12,418 nt of DNA. Origin: Solirubrobacterales bacterium (lineage in GTDB: Bacteria > Actinomycetota > Thermoleophilia > Solirubrobacterales > Solirubrobacteraceae). This document shows positions 1 through 6,225 of the stretch, piece by piece (positions within the stretch are counted from its first letter, which is position 1; every line of letters starts with the position of its first letter). The DNA lies in NCBI GenBank assembly GCA_009781575.1, contig WQXW01000023.1:1-12418 (forward strand), written 5' to 3'. Both the position numbers and the translations under genes were made by a program. The notes under the pieces are model-generated. The model did no database searches. It was not told the DNA's origin and saw only the letters and a program-made list of their open reading frames with translations.

Positions 1-1017
1 CTCGTCGGTGGGCCGGCGCTCCCACAGTCGCGCCTCGGGCGCCGCGGCGCGGCGCAGCAGCTCGGCCGGGTCCGGCAGCGCCGCGCGCCGGCGCGCGAGC
101 TCCTCGTCGCGGCGCGCCCGCAGCTCCGCTCGGAAGCGCTCCAGCTCGCGCGCGTGCTCGCGGCCCTGCCCGCGCGCGGTGCGGCCCGCGTGGCGGCGCT
201 GCTCCCACCAGCCGCCCACCACCAGCACCGGGCTCAGCAGCATGAACAGCGCGAAGATGATGTTGTGCAGGATGATCACCATCACCCCGCCCAGCACCAG
301 CGGGCCGATCGCCGACACCACGCTGAGCCGCGGTCGTTCCGCCTGGAGCGGGCGCTCCGGCACGGCCAGCGGCGGCGGCGGCTCGGGGCCGCGCAGGCGC
401 GGGGGGCGGTTGAAGGCCACGGTGCCGCCCGCGGCCACCTGGCGCAGCGGGTCGAACGGCAGCGGCGCCGGCGTGGGCGCGACCGTCAACGCCACGTCGC
501 CCGCCTCGAGCACCGTGCCGGGCGCGAGCTCCGCGGTGTGCTCGATGCGGCGTCCCTCCACCCAGGTGCCGTTGGCGGAGCCGAGGTCCGCGACAAGTGC
601 GCCGCCCGCCGCCGCGGCATCGACCCGCAGGTGCGCGCGCGACACGCCGGCGTCGGTCAGGCGCAGGTCGGCGCCGGGGTCGCGCCCCACGGTGACCGGC
701 GTGCCCACCCGCAGCGACAGGCGCCGCCCGGCGTCGAGGCCGGCCACCACCCGCAGCTCGAGCGCCGCCCCCGCCGGCGCCTGCACATCCCGCGGCGGCC
801 CGCCCGGAGCGATCGTGGCGCCCTCGTGCAGCCCGATCTCATCCAGCGCCAGATCGCTGTGGCAGAAGCGCCCGTCCAGCACGAGCCCGGCACCGTCGCC
901 GTCGCCGTCGCCGTCACCCAGCGCCGCCAGCAGCTCGCCCACCGTGGCCTGCGGGTCGATCACCGTCAGCTCGACATCCACCGGCTCGCGACCGTCGCTG
1001 GCAACCACCACGCGCAT
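1..1017 (-). CDS. FHA-containing EccC/EssC-like FtsK/SpoIIIE translocase, N-terminal part (runs off left edge)
   Basis: Translating the minus strand from ATG at 1017 gives 339 codons without a stop, reaching base 1 in frame. Residues 1-75 look like a ubiquitin-like (YukD-type) domain, with an acidic DG-repeat loop at 35-42. Residues 85-180 are an FHA domain: GRD at 111-113, SRAH at 126-129, SANG at 147-150. The stretch FNRPPR (202-207), a hydrophobic hairpin at about 232-270, a charged coiled-coil-like stretch (275-315) and LWERRP (331-336) match the region just before the first ATPase domain in type VII secretion EccC/EssC proteins. From the family, the missing part should hold two or three FtsK-like ATPase modules at the membrane that drive export of WXG100-type substrates. 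One FHA domain behind a ubiquitin-like fold is closer to Firmicute EssC than to mycobacterial EccC. The ATPase itself is not visible, so the translocase call rests on these N-terminal hallmarks. Confidence 0.85.
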   Translation of the reverse strand, partial: MRVVVASDGREPVDVELTVIDPQATVGELLAALGDGDGDGDGAGLVLDGRFCHSDLALDEIGLHEGATIAPGGPPRDVQAPAGAALELRVVAGLDAGRRLSLRVGTPVTVGRDPGADLRLTDAGVSRAHLRVDAAAAGGALVADLGSANGTWVEGRRIEHTAELAPGTVLEAGDVALTVAPTPAPLPFDPLRQVAAGGTVAFNRPPRLRGPEPPPPLAVPERPLQAERPRLSVVSAIGPLVLGGVMVIILHNIIFALFMLLSPVLVVGGWWEQRRHAGRTARGQGREHARELERFRAELRARRDEELARRRAALPDPAELLRRAAAPEARLWERRPTDE

Positions 1018-1065
1018 CGAAGGTGCAGGCTAACCGGCGCAGGCTGCCCGCCTGTACGCTGAGTC
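1018..1065. promoter_or_regulatory. divergent 48-bp promoter region between the translocase and FHA-HTH genes
   Basis: The whole space between two divergent start codons is 48 bp. On the plus strand, TACGCT (1055-1060) lies 5 nt before the GTG at 1066, the distance expected for a leaderless actinobacterial transcript with a TANNNT -10 box. On the minus strand, TAGCCT (1032 down to 1027) lies 9 nt before the ATG at 1017. No Shine-Dalgarno sequence precedes either start. The -10 assignments are inference from spacing; no convincing -35 box is seen. Confidence 0.4.
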
Positions 1066-1761
1066 GTGGTGCGTGCGCAGCGGCTGGAGGTGCTGGGCTC
1101 CTCGATCCGCCCCGCCGAGCTGCAGGAGCTGGTGGCGGCCGAGCGCCGCCGCGTGCCGTTCCTCTTCCTGCGCGACGGCCAGCAGCGGCTGCGCGTGATC
1201 GCGCTCGACCGCGAGCGCCTGCTGCTGGGCCGCGCGCCGGAGAGCGATGTGGAGATCGCATGGGACCCGCGGGTGTCGGGCGTCCACGCCCACCTCGAGC
1301 GCCGCGGCGGCCGCTGGGTGCTCGAGGACGACGGGCTCTCGCGCAACGGCACCTTCGTGGGCGGCGAGCGGCTGCGCGGGCAGCGGATCCTCTCCGACGG
1401 CGACGTGGTGGTGGTGGGCGCCACCAGGCTCGGCTACCGCGACCCCGCTCCGCGGGGCGTGGTCGCGACCGTTGTGAGCAGCGCCGCCGGCGAGGCGCCG
1501 CCGGTTTCGGAGGCGCAGCGCAGGGTGCTGGTCGAGCTGTGCCGCCCGCTGGCCGGCGAGGGCCGTGCCACGCCGGCCACCAACCAGGAGATCGCCGAGC
1601 GCCTCACGCTCAGCCTGCCCGCCGTCAAGAGCCACCTGCGCGCGCTGTTCGAGCGCTTCGGACTGGAGGAGCTGCCGCAGAACCAGAAGCGCATCGAGCT
1701 GGCCGAGCGCGCGCTGCAGGGCGGCGTCGTGCGCGCGGCCGAGCTGCTGCGCGACGGCTGA
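1066..1761 (+). CDS. FHA domain protein with C-terminal helix-turn-helix (putative regulator)
   Basis: 231 aa from GTG at 1066 (a second GTG follows at 1069). No signal peptide or membrane segment is seen. Residues 45-125 form an FHA phosphothreonine-binding domain: LLLGR ending at Arg56, SGVHAH at 71-76, RNGTFV at 93-98. Residues 147-215 resemble a LuxR/GerE-like or winged helix-turn-helix, with TNQEIAERL (172-180) as the first helix and LPAVKSHLRALFERFG (184-199) as the recognition helix. The likely role is a phosphorylation-responsive DNA-binding protein that reads Ser/Thr kinase signals. It is divergent from the FHA-translocase gene across 48 bp, so control of that locus or of itself is plausible but inferred. 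Its target and partner kinase are unknown, and no kinase gene is in the window. The FHA call is strong; the DNA-binding call is moderate. Confidence 0.85.
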   Translation: MVRAQRLEVLGSSIRPAELQELVAAERRRVPFLFLRDGQQRLRVIALDRERLLLGRAPESDVEIAWDPRVSGVHAHLERRGGRWVLEDDGLSRNGTFVGGERLRGQRILSDGDVVVVGATRLGYRDPAPRGVVATVVSSAAGEAPPVSEAQRRVLVELCRPLAGEGRATPATNQEIAERLTLSLPAVKSHLRALFERFGLEELPQNQKRIELAERALQGGVVRAAELLRDG

Positions 1762-1860
1762 CCGCTCGAGCGCGTGAGCGCCGGCGCGCGTGAGCGCCCG
1801 AGCGCCCGAGCGCCCGACCGCGCGACGGCCTGACCGCGCGACCGCGCGGAGGGGCGGCGC
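1762..1860. repeat. low-complexity GC-rich repeats between convergent genes
   Basis: This 99-bp gap separates two convergent stop codons. It holds three perfect tandem copies of the octamer GAGCGCCC (1792-1815), two copies of GCGTGAGCGCC (1772-1782 and 1788-1798), and GACCGCGCGA at 1816-1825 and 1832-1841 with a near copy at 1840-1849. Several self-complementary GC blocks, such as CCGCGCGG (1842-1849), could fold. There is no T-tract, so a standard intrinsic terminator cannot be claimed for either gene. Confidence 0.6.
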
Positions 1861-3135
1861 TCAGCGACTCATCAGCGTTGGCTCGCGGCCGTACCGGATC
1901 GTGAAGGCGGCGCGCTCCGGCACCCAGCCGGCGCGGCGGATGTCGAGCGACAACCGATCGCCGGGCCGGTACCGCCGGCCCTTCAGCCACCCGATCAGCG
2001 CTCGCAGCTTGCGCGTCGTCGACGCTGTGCGGATGTGCCAGCGGTGACGGCCCGTGCCGTGCTCGTAGGCGACGCGCAAGCTCGTGGCGCGGGGCATTCG
2101 CCCGACCGTGAGCCTGTCCATCCTCGTTGAGGCGCCGTTCCAGCTCCACTTGACGGTCACCTTCACCCGCACATGTCGCGGCTTCGGCGGTGGGATGGGC
2201 ACGTGCTCGACGATCACGGTCGGCGGGGGTGGCGGCGGCGGGGGTGGTGGCGGCGGTGGGGGTGGCGCGGGGCAGGGAATCGTGGAGCCCGCCGGTCCCC
2301 TGGGGTCGATGTCCCTGCCGTTGTTGGCCGCACCGTGGGTCTTGCTGGACCACGGCGCCGCGCCGGTCTTGGTGTAGATGACGAGGTTGCCGTCGGACTG
2401 CACGTCCAGCGTGGCGCCGGGGTTGCCGGCCGTGCCGGTGCTCCACAGGAGCCTGTGCGCGGCGGAGTAGAGGTTGAAGCTGCCGTCGGTGAGCATCACC
2501 GCGTAGGCGCCGGTGTTGCCGGCGGTGGGCGTGCTCCACAGCGCCTTGCCGGCGTCGTTGTAGAGCACCAGGTTGCCCTGGACCTGCATCACCACGTAGT
2601 AGAAGCCGTTGGGCGCGTACAGGATCCAGCCGGGCCTCAGTTCCTGACCGGGCGCCAGCGTGTGGACCATGCCGGTCATGAACGCCACCTTCGCGGGGTC
2701 GTAGATCACGAGGTTGCCGTCGCGCTGCAGGTCGAGCGTCGGGCAGCCGGTGCCGCTGGAGTTGGCGCTCCACAGCGTCTGGCCGGCGCTGTTGACCAGC
2801 ACGAGATTGCCGTTGGGCTGCAGCAGCGCATGGTCGCCGGCGGCGCCGGCGGTCGTCTGCCACACGAGCTGGCCGCCGTTGAAGGTCTCCTGCAGGCGGC
2901 CGTTGGCGGCCAGCTCGAGCACATACTGCCCGCCGGGCGAGGCGAGCTGCTGGCCGGCGGCGAGCGTCTGATTGCCGACGATGTTCTGCGCCGGCGCCGA
3001 CACGATCGCCTGCGAGGACGGCAGGCCGATGAGCGCCGCGCCCGCCACGCCGGCGAGGAGCGCCGCGGCGAATGGAGCGGGGCGCCACCTCCCCGGCCCC
3101 GCGATCCTCAGCAGCTGCGCAAGCCTCCTCGGCAT
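1861..3135 (-). CDS. secreted bulb-type (mannose-binding-like) lectin protein with proline linker and basic C-terminal domain
   Basis: 424 aa from ATG at 3135. Residues 1-43 look like a signal peptide: Arg-rich start, hydrophobic 21-40, possible cleavage after SQA at 43. Two bulb-type (B-lectin) domains follow, at about 52-150 and 155-268. The family sugar-site consensus is QxDxNxVxY. It is intact at 137-145 and 246-254, partly conserved at 106-114 (Asn for Asp, Val for Tyr) and 184-192 (Gln for Asp), and degraded at 215-223. Fifteen consecutive prolines (291-305) link to a basic, beta-rich-looking C-terminal domain (320-424) of a kind I associate with Solirubrobacterales exported proteins. 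Two cysteines (131, 288) could form a disulfide. The likely role is binding mannose-type glycans at the cell surface or outside; adhesion or antagonism is speculation. It is divergent from thrS and convergent with the FHA-HTH gene, so probably monocistronic. Confidence 0.88.
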   Translation of the reverse strand: MPRRLAQLLRIAGPGRWRPAPFAAALLAGVAGAALIGLPSSQAIVSAPAQNIVGNQTLAAGQQLASPGGQYVLELAANGRLQETFNGGQLVWQTTAGAAGDHALLQPNGNLVLVNSAGQTLWSANSSGTGCPTLDLQRDGNLVIYDPAKVAFMTGMVHTLAPGQELRPGWILYAPNGFYYVVMQVQGNLVLYNDAGKALWSTPTAGNTGAYAVMLTDGSFNLYSAAHRLLWSTGTAGNPGATLDVQSDGNLVIYTKTGAAPWSSKTHGAANNGRDIDPRGPAGSTIPCPAPPPPPPPPPPPPPPPTVIVEHVPIPPPKPRHVRVKVTVKWSWNGASTRMDRLTVGRMPRATSLRVAYEHGTGRHRWHIRTASTTRKLRALIGWLKGRRYRPGDRLSLDIRRAGWVPERAAFTIRYGREPTLMSR

Positions 3136-3202
3136 CCGAACAAGTACAACTCATTCCCGCCCGGCGCGTTGCGTTCCGTGCCCGCTTGGAATCCGGCCCG
3201 GC

Positions 3203-3309
3203 CTCGAGCACATCTGTCTGAGTCGCCGTTGGGGGATTCAAAAAGAGGATTCGTTCCGCACGGAACCAATCCTTAAAACAAAACACGAAACGGCCGCTGC
3301 TCGGCCGGG
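3203..3309 (-). repeat. 107-bp palindromic intergenic element, copy 1 (inverted relative to copy 2)
   Basis: Reverse-complemented, copy 2 (7626-7732) aligns with this stretch without gaps, with 13 mismatches in 107 positions by hand count. The core at 3247-3272 is a 26-bp palindrome with 11 of 13 pairs intact; C3252/C3267 and the central C3259/A3260 do not pair. On the minus strand the hairpin is followed by CTCTTTTTG, terminator-like. On the plus strand it is followed by an A-rich tract (3274-3285). It sits in the 215-bp gap (3136-3350) between the divergent lectin and thrS genes. The rest of that gap shows nothing recognisable except a possible thrS -10 box. The outer limits mark where similarity to copy 2 fades. 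Confidence 0.85.
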
Positions 3310-3332
3310 TGAGCGCGAGCGGCGCGCCACGG

Positions 3333-3338
3333 TAGCCT
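3333..3338 (+). promoter_or_regulatory. possible -10 box for thrS
   Basis: TAGCCT fits the actinobacterial TANNNT pattern and lies 12 nt before the thrS ATG, after the palindromic element. It would give a leader of only a few nucleotides, consistent with the lack of a Shine-Dalgarno sequence before 3351. No good -35 box is seen, so this is weak. Confidence 0.3.
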
Positions 3339-3350
3339 GCAGCGCCTGCG

Positions 3351-5327
3351 ATGCCCATCACCGTGACGCTGCCCGACGGAAGCGCCCTCGAGCTGCCCGA
3401 CGGCGCCACCGGCGCCGACGCGGCCGCCGCGATCGGCGCCGGCCTGGCGCGCGCGGCGCTGGCGGTGGAGGTGAGCCACCCCGAGATCGGTGAGCACGCG
3501 GAGATCCGCGACCTGGCGCGGGCGCTGCCCGACGGCGCGCACATCTCGATCCTCACGCCCTCGAGCGGCGAGGAGGCGCTGCGGCTGATCCGCCACGACG
3601 CCGCCCACGTGCTGGCCACGGCGGTCACCGAGCTGTATCCCGGCGTGCAGGTCTCGATCGGCCCCGCGATCGAGCACGGCTTCTACTACGACTTCGACTT
3701 CCCCGACGGGGTGACGCTCACACCCGACGATCTGCCCGCGATCGAAGAGCGCATGCGCGCCCACGTGAAGGCGGCCGAGCCGTTCGAGCGCAGCGACGTG
3801 GCAGTCGCCGACGCGCGCGCGCGTTTCGTGGAGGAGGGCCAGCACTACAAGGTCGAGCTGATTGACGACCTGGTGGCCGGCGCCGACGACCCGCGGGAGC
3901 CGCTCCAGACGGTGTCGCTCTATCGCAACGGGCCCTTCACCGACCTCTGCCGCGGCCCGCACGCGCCCTCGACCGCCACCGTGCGGGCGTTCAAGCTGCA
4001 ATCGCTGGCCGGCGCGTTCTGGCGCGGCGACTCCTCCCGCCAGATGCTCACCCGCGTGTACGGCACCGCGTTCTTCTCAAAGGCGGAGCTCGAGGAGCAT
4101 CTCGAGCGCCTCGAGCAGGCGCGCGCGCGCGATCACCGCCGGCTGGGGCGCGAGCTCGAGCTGTTCACCTTCTCGGAGCTCTCACCGGGCGGGCCCTTCT
4201 GGAAGCCGGCCGGCATGGCGGTGTGGAACGCGCTCACCGAGCTGTGGCGCGAGCAGAACCGCGCGCGCGGCTATGAGGAGGTGAAGACCCCGATCCTCTA
4301 CGACGTGGAGCTGTGGAAGCAGTCGGGCCACTGGGAGAAGTTCCGCGAGCACATGTACTTCACCGAGATGGACGAGCGCACGGCGGGGCTGAAGCCGATG
4401 AACTGCCCCGCGCACATCCAGATCTACCGCGACGCGCGCCGCTCCTACCGCGACCTGCCGATCCGCTACTCCGAGGCCGGCCTGGTCCATCGCCACGAGC
4501 CCTCCGGCGTGTTGCACGGCCTGTTGCGCGTGCGCCACATAACCCAGGACGACGCGCACATCTTCTGCACCGAGGAGCAGGTCGAGCGCGAGGTGGTGCA
4601 GTGCCTGCGCTTCGGCTTCTACATCTATGAGCTGTTCGGCTTCGAGCCGCGCCTGGAGCTCTCCACCCGACCGGAGCGGCGCATGGGCAGCGATGAGATG
4701 TGGGACCGCGCCGAGGCCGCGCTGCACGGCGCGCTGCGCTCGGAGGGGATCGAGTATGAGCTCAACCCCGGCGACGGCGCCTTCTACGGGCCGAAGATCG
4801 ACCTGCACATGCGCGACTCGATCGGGCGCTCCTGGCAGCTGGGCACCGTGCAGCTCGACTACTCGATGCCGGAGCGCTTCGCGCTCGCCTACACCGGAGC
4901 CGACAACTCAGAGCACCGGCCGGTGATGATCCACCGCGCGCTGATGGGATCCTTCGAGCGGTTCATCGGGATCCTGATCGAGCACTACGCCGGCGAGCTG
5001 CCGCTGTGGCTGGCCCCGGTGCAGGCGATCGTGCTCACCATCTCCGAGCGCGCCGGTCCCTACGGGGCCTCGGTGGCCGAGCTGTTGCGCGCGCACGGCC
5101 TGCGCGTGGAGCTCGACGATCGCTCCGAGTCGCTGGGGCGCAAGGTGCGCGAGGCGGAGCTGCGCAAGATCCCCCACATGCTCGTCGTGGGCGAGCGCGA
5201 GAGCGCCGAGGGCACGGTGTCGGTGCGCGAGCGCCACCGCGGGGAGGAGCGCGGCGTCGCGCCCGAGCAGCTCGCCCAGCGGCTGGCCGAGCGGGTGGCC
5301 GCGCGGGTGGCCGCGCGCGCCTCGTGA
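3351..5327 (+). CDS. thrS: threonyl-tRNA synthetase
   Basis: 658 aa, close to the usual 640-690. It charges tRNA-Thr with threonine in the cytoplasm and edits Ser-tRNA-Thr. Domains: TGS (about 3-62), editing domain (about 65-245), class II catalytic core (about 265-545), anticodon-binding domain (about 555-650). Editing-site residues are HDAAH (His82, His86) and CRGPH (Cys200, His204). In the core, MNCP (Cys352), His403 in DDAHIF and His528 in MIHRALMGS fit the three zinc/substrate ligands of the family. RHEPSG at 381-386 is motif 2, and HRALMGSFERF is motif 3. The ATG at 3351 starts a normal TGS domain (PITVTLPDGS), so this start is preferred. It lies downstream of the 107-bp palindromic element and 109 bp upstream of infC, which has its own promoter. 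Confidence 0.98.
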   Translation: MPITVTLPDGSALELPDGATGADAAAAIGAGLARAALAVEVSHPEIGEHAEIRDLARALPDGAHISILTPSSGEEALRLIRHDAAHVLATAVTELYPGVQVSIGPAIEHGFYYDFDFPDGVTLTPDDLPAIEERMRAHVKAAEPFERSDVAVADARARFVEEGQHYKVELIDDLVAGADDPREPLQTVSLYRNGPFTDLCRGPHAPSTATVRAFKLQSLAGAFWRGDSSRQMLTRVYGTAFFSKAELEEHLERLEQARARDHRRLGRELELFTFSELSPGGPFWKPAGMAVWNALTELWREQNRARGYEEVKTPILYDVELWKQSGHWEKFREHMYFTEMDERTAGLKPMNCPAHIQIYRDARRSYRDLPIRYSEAGLVHRHEPSGVLHGLLRVRHITQDDAHIFCTEEQVEREVVQCLRFGFYIYELFGFEPRLELSTRPERRMGSDEMWDRAEAALHGALRSEGIEYELNPGDGAFYGPKIDLHMRDSIGRSWQLGTVQLDYSMPERFALAYTGADNSEHRPVMIHRALMGSFERFIGILIEHYAGELPLWLAPVQAIVLTISERAGPYGASVAELLRAHGLRVELDDRSESLGRKVREAELRKIPHMLVVGERESAEGTVSVRERHRGEERGVAPEQLAQRLAERVAARVAARAS

Positions 5328-5333
5328 AGGCGC

Positions 5334-5361
5334 TTGCGCGGGCGCACAGCCACGCTATACT
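5334..5361 (+). promoter_or_regulatory. probable promoter of the infC-rpmI-rplT operon
   Basis: TATACT at 5356-5361 is a near-consensus -10 box, striking in this GC-rich setting. TTGCGC at 5334-5339 is a partial -35 box, with a 16-nt spacer. Transcription would start near 5368, giving a leader of about 70 nt before the infC GTG at 5437. The -35 part begins just after the thrS stop codon, so infC can be transcribed independently of thrS. Confidence 0.65.
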
Positions 5362-5390
5362 CGGCCGCCTTGAAGCTTCGGATCCCATCC

Positions 5391-5432
5391 ATGCGCCGCG
5401 CCCAGCACTCCGCTTGAGGCGCAGCCACCTCA
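5391..5432 (+). promoter_or_regulatory. infC leader: two mutually exclusive small hairpins and an 8-codon upstream ORF
   Basis: In the inferred infC leader, TGCGCC (5392-5397) can pair with GGCGCA (5418-5423), while TGAGG (5415-5419) can pair with CCTCA (5428-5432). The two stems share bases 5418-5419, so only one can form at a time. An ATG at 5391 opens an 8-residue frame, MRRAQHSA, ending with TGA at 5415-5417. IF-3/L35/L20 operons are known to be autoregulated through leader structures in other bacteria. No match to the known Bacillus L20 leader was recognised, and the stems are short, so this is tentative. Confidence 0.25.
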
Positions 5433-5436
5433 GCTA

Positions 5437-6213
5437 GTGCCGGTCCCCCGTAGGTACGACCGGCGCCCGCCCGAGCGGGACCTCACGAGGATCAACGAGC
5501 GCATTCGCGTTCCCGAGGTGCGCGTGATCGACGACCAGGGCAACCAGGTCGGCGTGATGAAGACACCAGAGGCGCTGCGCTTCGCCCAGGAGCGCGAACT
5601 GGATCTGGTGGAGGTCGCGCCCGAGGCGCGCCCGCCGGTGACCCGCGTGCTCGACTACTCCAAGTACAAGTACGAGCAGGCGCAGAAGCAGAAGCAGGCG
5701 CGCAAGCACCAGCAGCAGATCACGGTGCGCGAGATCAAGTTCCGCCCCAAGATCGCCCAGCACGACTACGACACCAAGAAGGGCCACGTGGAGCGTTTCC
5801 TGCGCCACCGCGACAAGGTGAAGGTCACGATCATGTTCCGCGGCCGCGAGGTCACCCACCCCGAGCGCGGCACCGCGATCCTCGACCGCCTCGCCGAGGA
5901 GCTCTCCGAGCTGGGCGTGGTCGAGCAGCGCCCGCTCCAGGAGGGGCGCAACATGACCATGATGCTCGCGCCCTCCAAGGCCGTGCTCGCGGGGCGCGTG
6001 GACGGCGGCTCGCCCAACTCCCACGAGCCCGACGCGGCCGGCGCCGCCGCGCCGCCCGCCCCGAGCGCGCCGCCGGTGCCGAGCGTGCCGCCAGCGGCCC
6101 CCGTGCCGCCAGCCGCCAGCGTGCCGCCAGCCGCGAGCGTGCCGCCAGCCGCGAGCGCACCGCCGGCGGCCAGCGCGCCCTCCGTCGCGAGCGCACCTCC
6201 AACCGTGTCATAA
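5437..6213 (+). CDS. infC: translation initiation factor IF-3 with Ala/Pro-rich repeat tail
   Basis: 258 aa against a usual 170-200. IF-3 binds the 30S subunit, keeps subunits apart and checks start-codon/initiator-tRNA pairing. The N-domain begins with INERIRVPEVRVID (19-32) and includes DLVEVAPEARPP and the linker DYSKYKYE. The C-domain runs from VREIKFRP through RGREVTHPERG to MMLAPSK, ending at residue 181. Residues 182-258 are an added Ala/Pro/Ser tail, mostly eight hexapeptides of the VPPAAS type. The GTG at 5437 is chosen because it directly precedes the basic N-terminal stretch. No Shine-Dalgarno sequence is well placed, and the nearest, GAGG, is 17 nt away inside a possible hairpin. 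IF-3 genes often use rare start codons such as ATT, so a nearby alternative start is possible. The gene heads the operon with rpmI (12-nt gap) and rplT. Confidence 0.96.
   Translation: MPVPRRYDRRPPERDLTRINERIRVPEVRVIDDQGNQVGVMKTPEALRFAQERELDLVEVAPEARPPVTRVLDYSKYKYEQAQKQKQARKHQQQITVREIKFRPKIAQHDYDTKKGHVERFLRHRDKVKVTIMFRGREVTHPERGTAILDRLAEELSELGVVEQRPLQEGRNMTMMLAPSKAVLAGRVDGGSPNSHEPDAAGAAAPPAPSAPPVPSVPPAAPVPPAASVPPAASVPPAASAPPAASAPSVASAPPTVS
6067..6210 (+). repeat. eight 18-bp coding repeats in the 3' end of infC
   Basis: Codons 211-258 are eight consecutive hexapeptides: APPVPS, VPPAAP, VPPAAS three times, APPAAS, APSVAS and APPTVS. The three central units are almost identical in DNA (GTGCCGCCAGCCGCGAGC type), which points to slippage or unequal exchange. 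The outer units have drifted. All units are in frame, and the array ends exactly at the stop codon. Confidence 0.9.
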
Positions 6214-6216
6214 TCT
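6209..6216 (+). promoter_or_regulatory. possible internal -10 box before rpmI, overlapping the infC stop
   Basis: CATAAT (6209-6214) overlaps TAATCT (6211-6216) at the infC stop codon. The ATG of rpmI starts 9 nt further on at 6226 and lacks a Shine-Dalgarno site. This could give a nearly leaderless rpmI-rplT transcript. There is no clear -35 box. The AT-rich hexamer may simply reflect the TAA stop. Confidence 0.25.
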
Positions 6217-6225
6217 TCGGCTCGC

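Noticed and set aside
8..1062. Plus-strand open frames across the left edge
   Set aside because: They are Ser/Arg/Pro-rich or His/Arg-rich shadows of the minus-strand FHA translocase, which has clear motifs in order.
2173..3276. Long plus-strand open frame opposite the lectin gene
   Set aside because: It is antisense to a protein with clear domains and a signal peptide. Its end reads through copy 1 of the repeat (peptide LGDSKRG), and a similar peptide appears from copy 2 at 7590-8786 on the minus strand, so both are artefacts of the repeat and the high GC content.
3203..3350. T-box riboswitch upstream of thrS (and of pheS)
   Set aside because: The repeat contains TTCCGCG-like bases, but the T-box sequence (AGGGTGGNACCGCG type), a specifier loop and the AG-bulge motif are absent. 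The element also faces opposite ways before the two genes.
1625..3628. 667-codon minus-strand open frame
   Set aside because: It is very Arg/Ala-rich and overlaps three well-supported genes on both strands; it has no recognisable domain.
6067..6210. CRISPR-like array in the 3' end of infC
   Set aside because: The repeats are contiguous 18-bp coding units without spacers, in frame with the protein.
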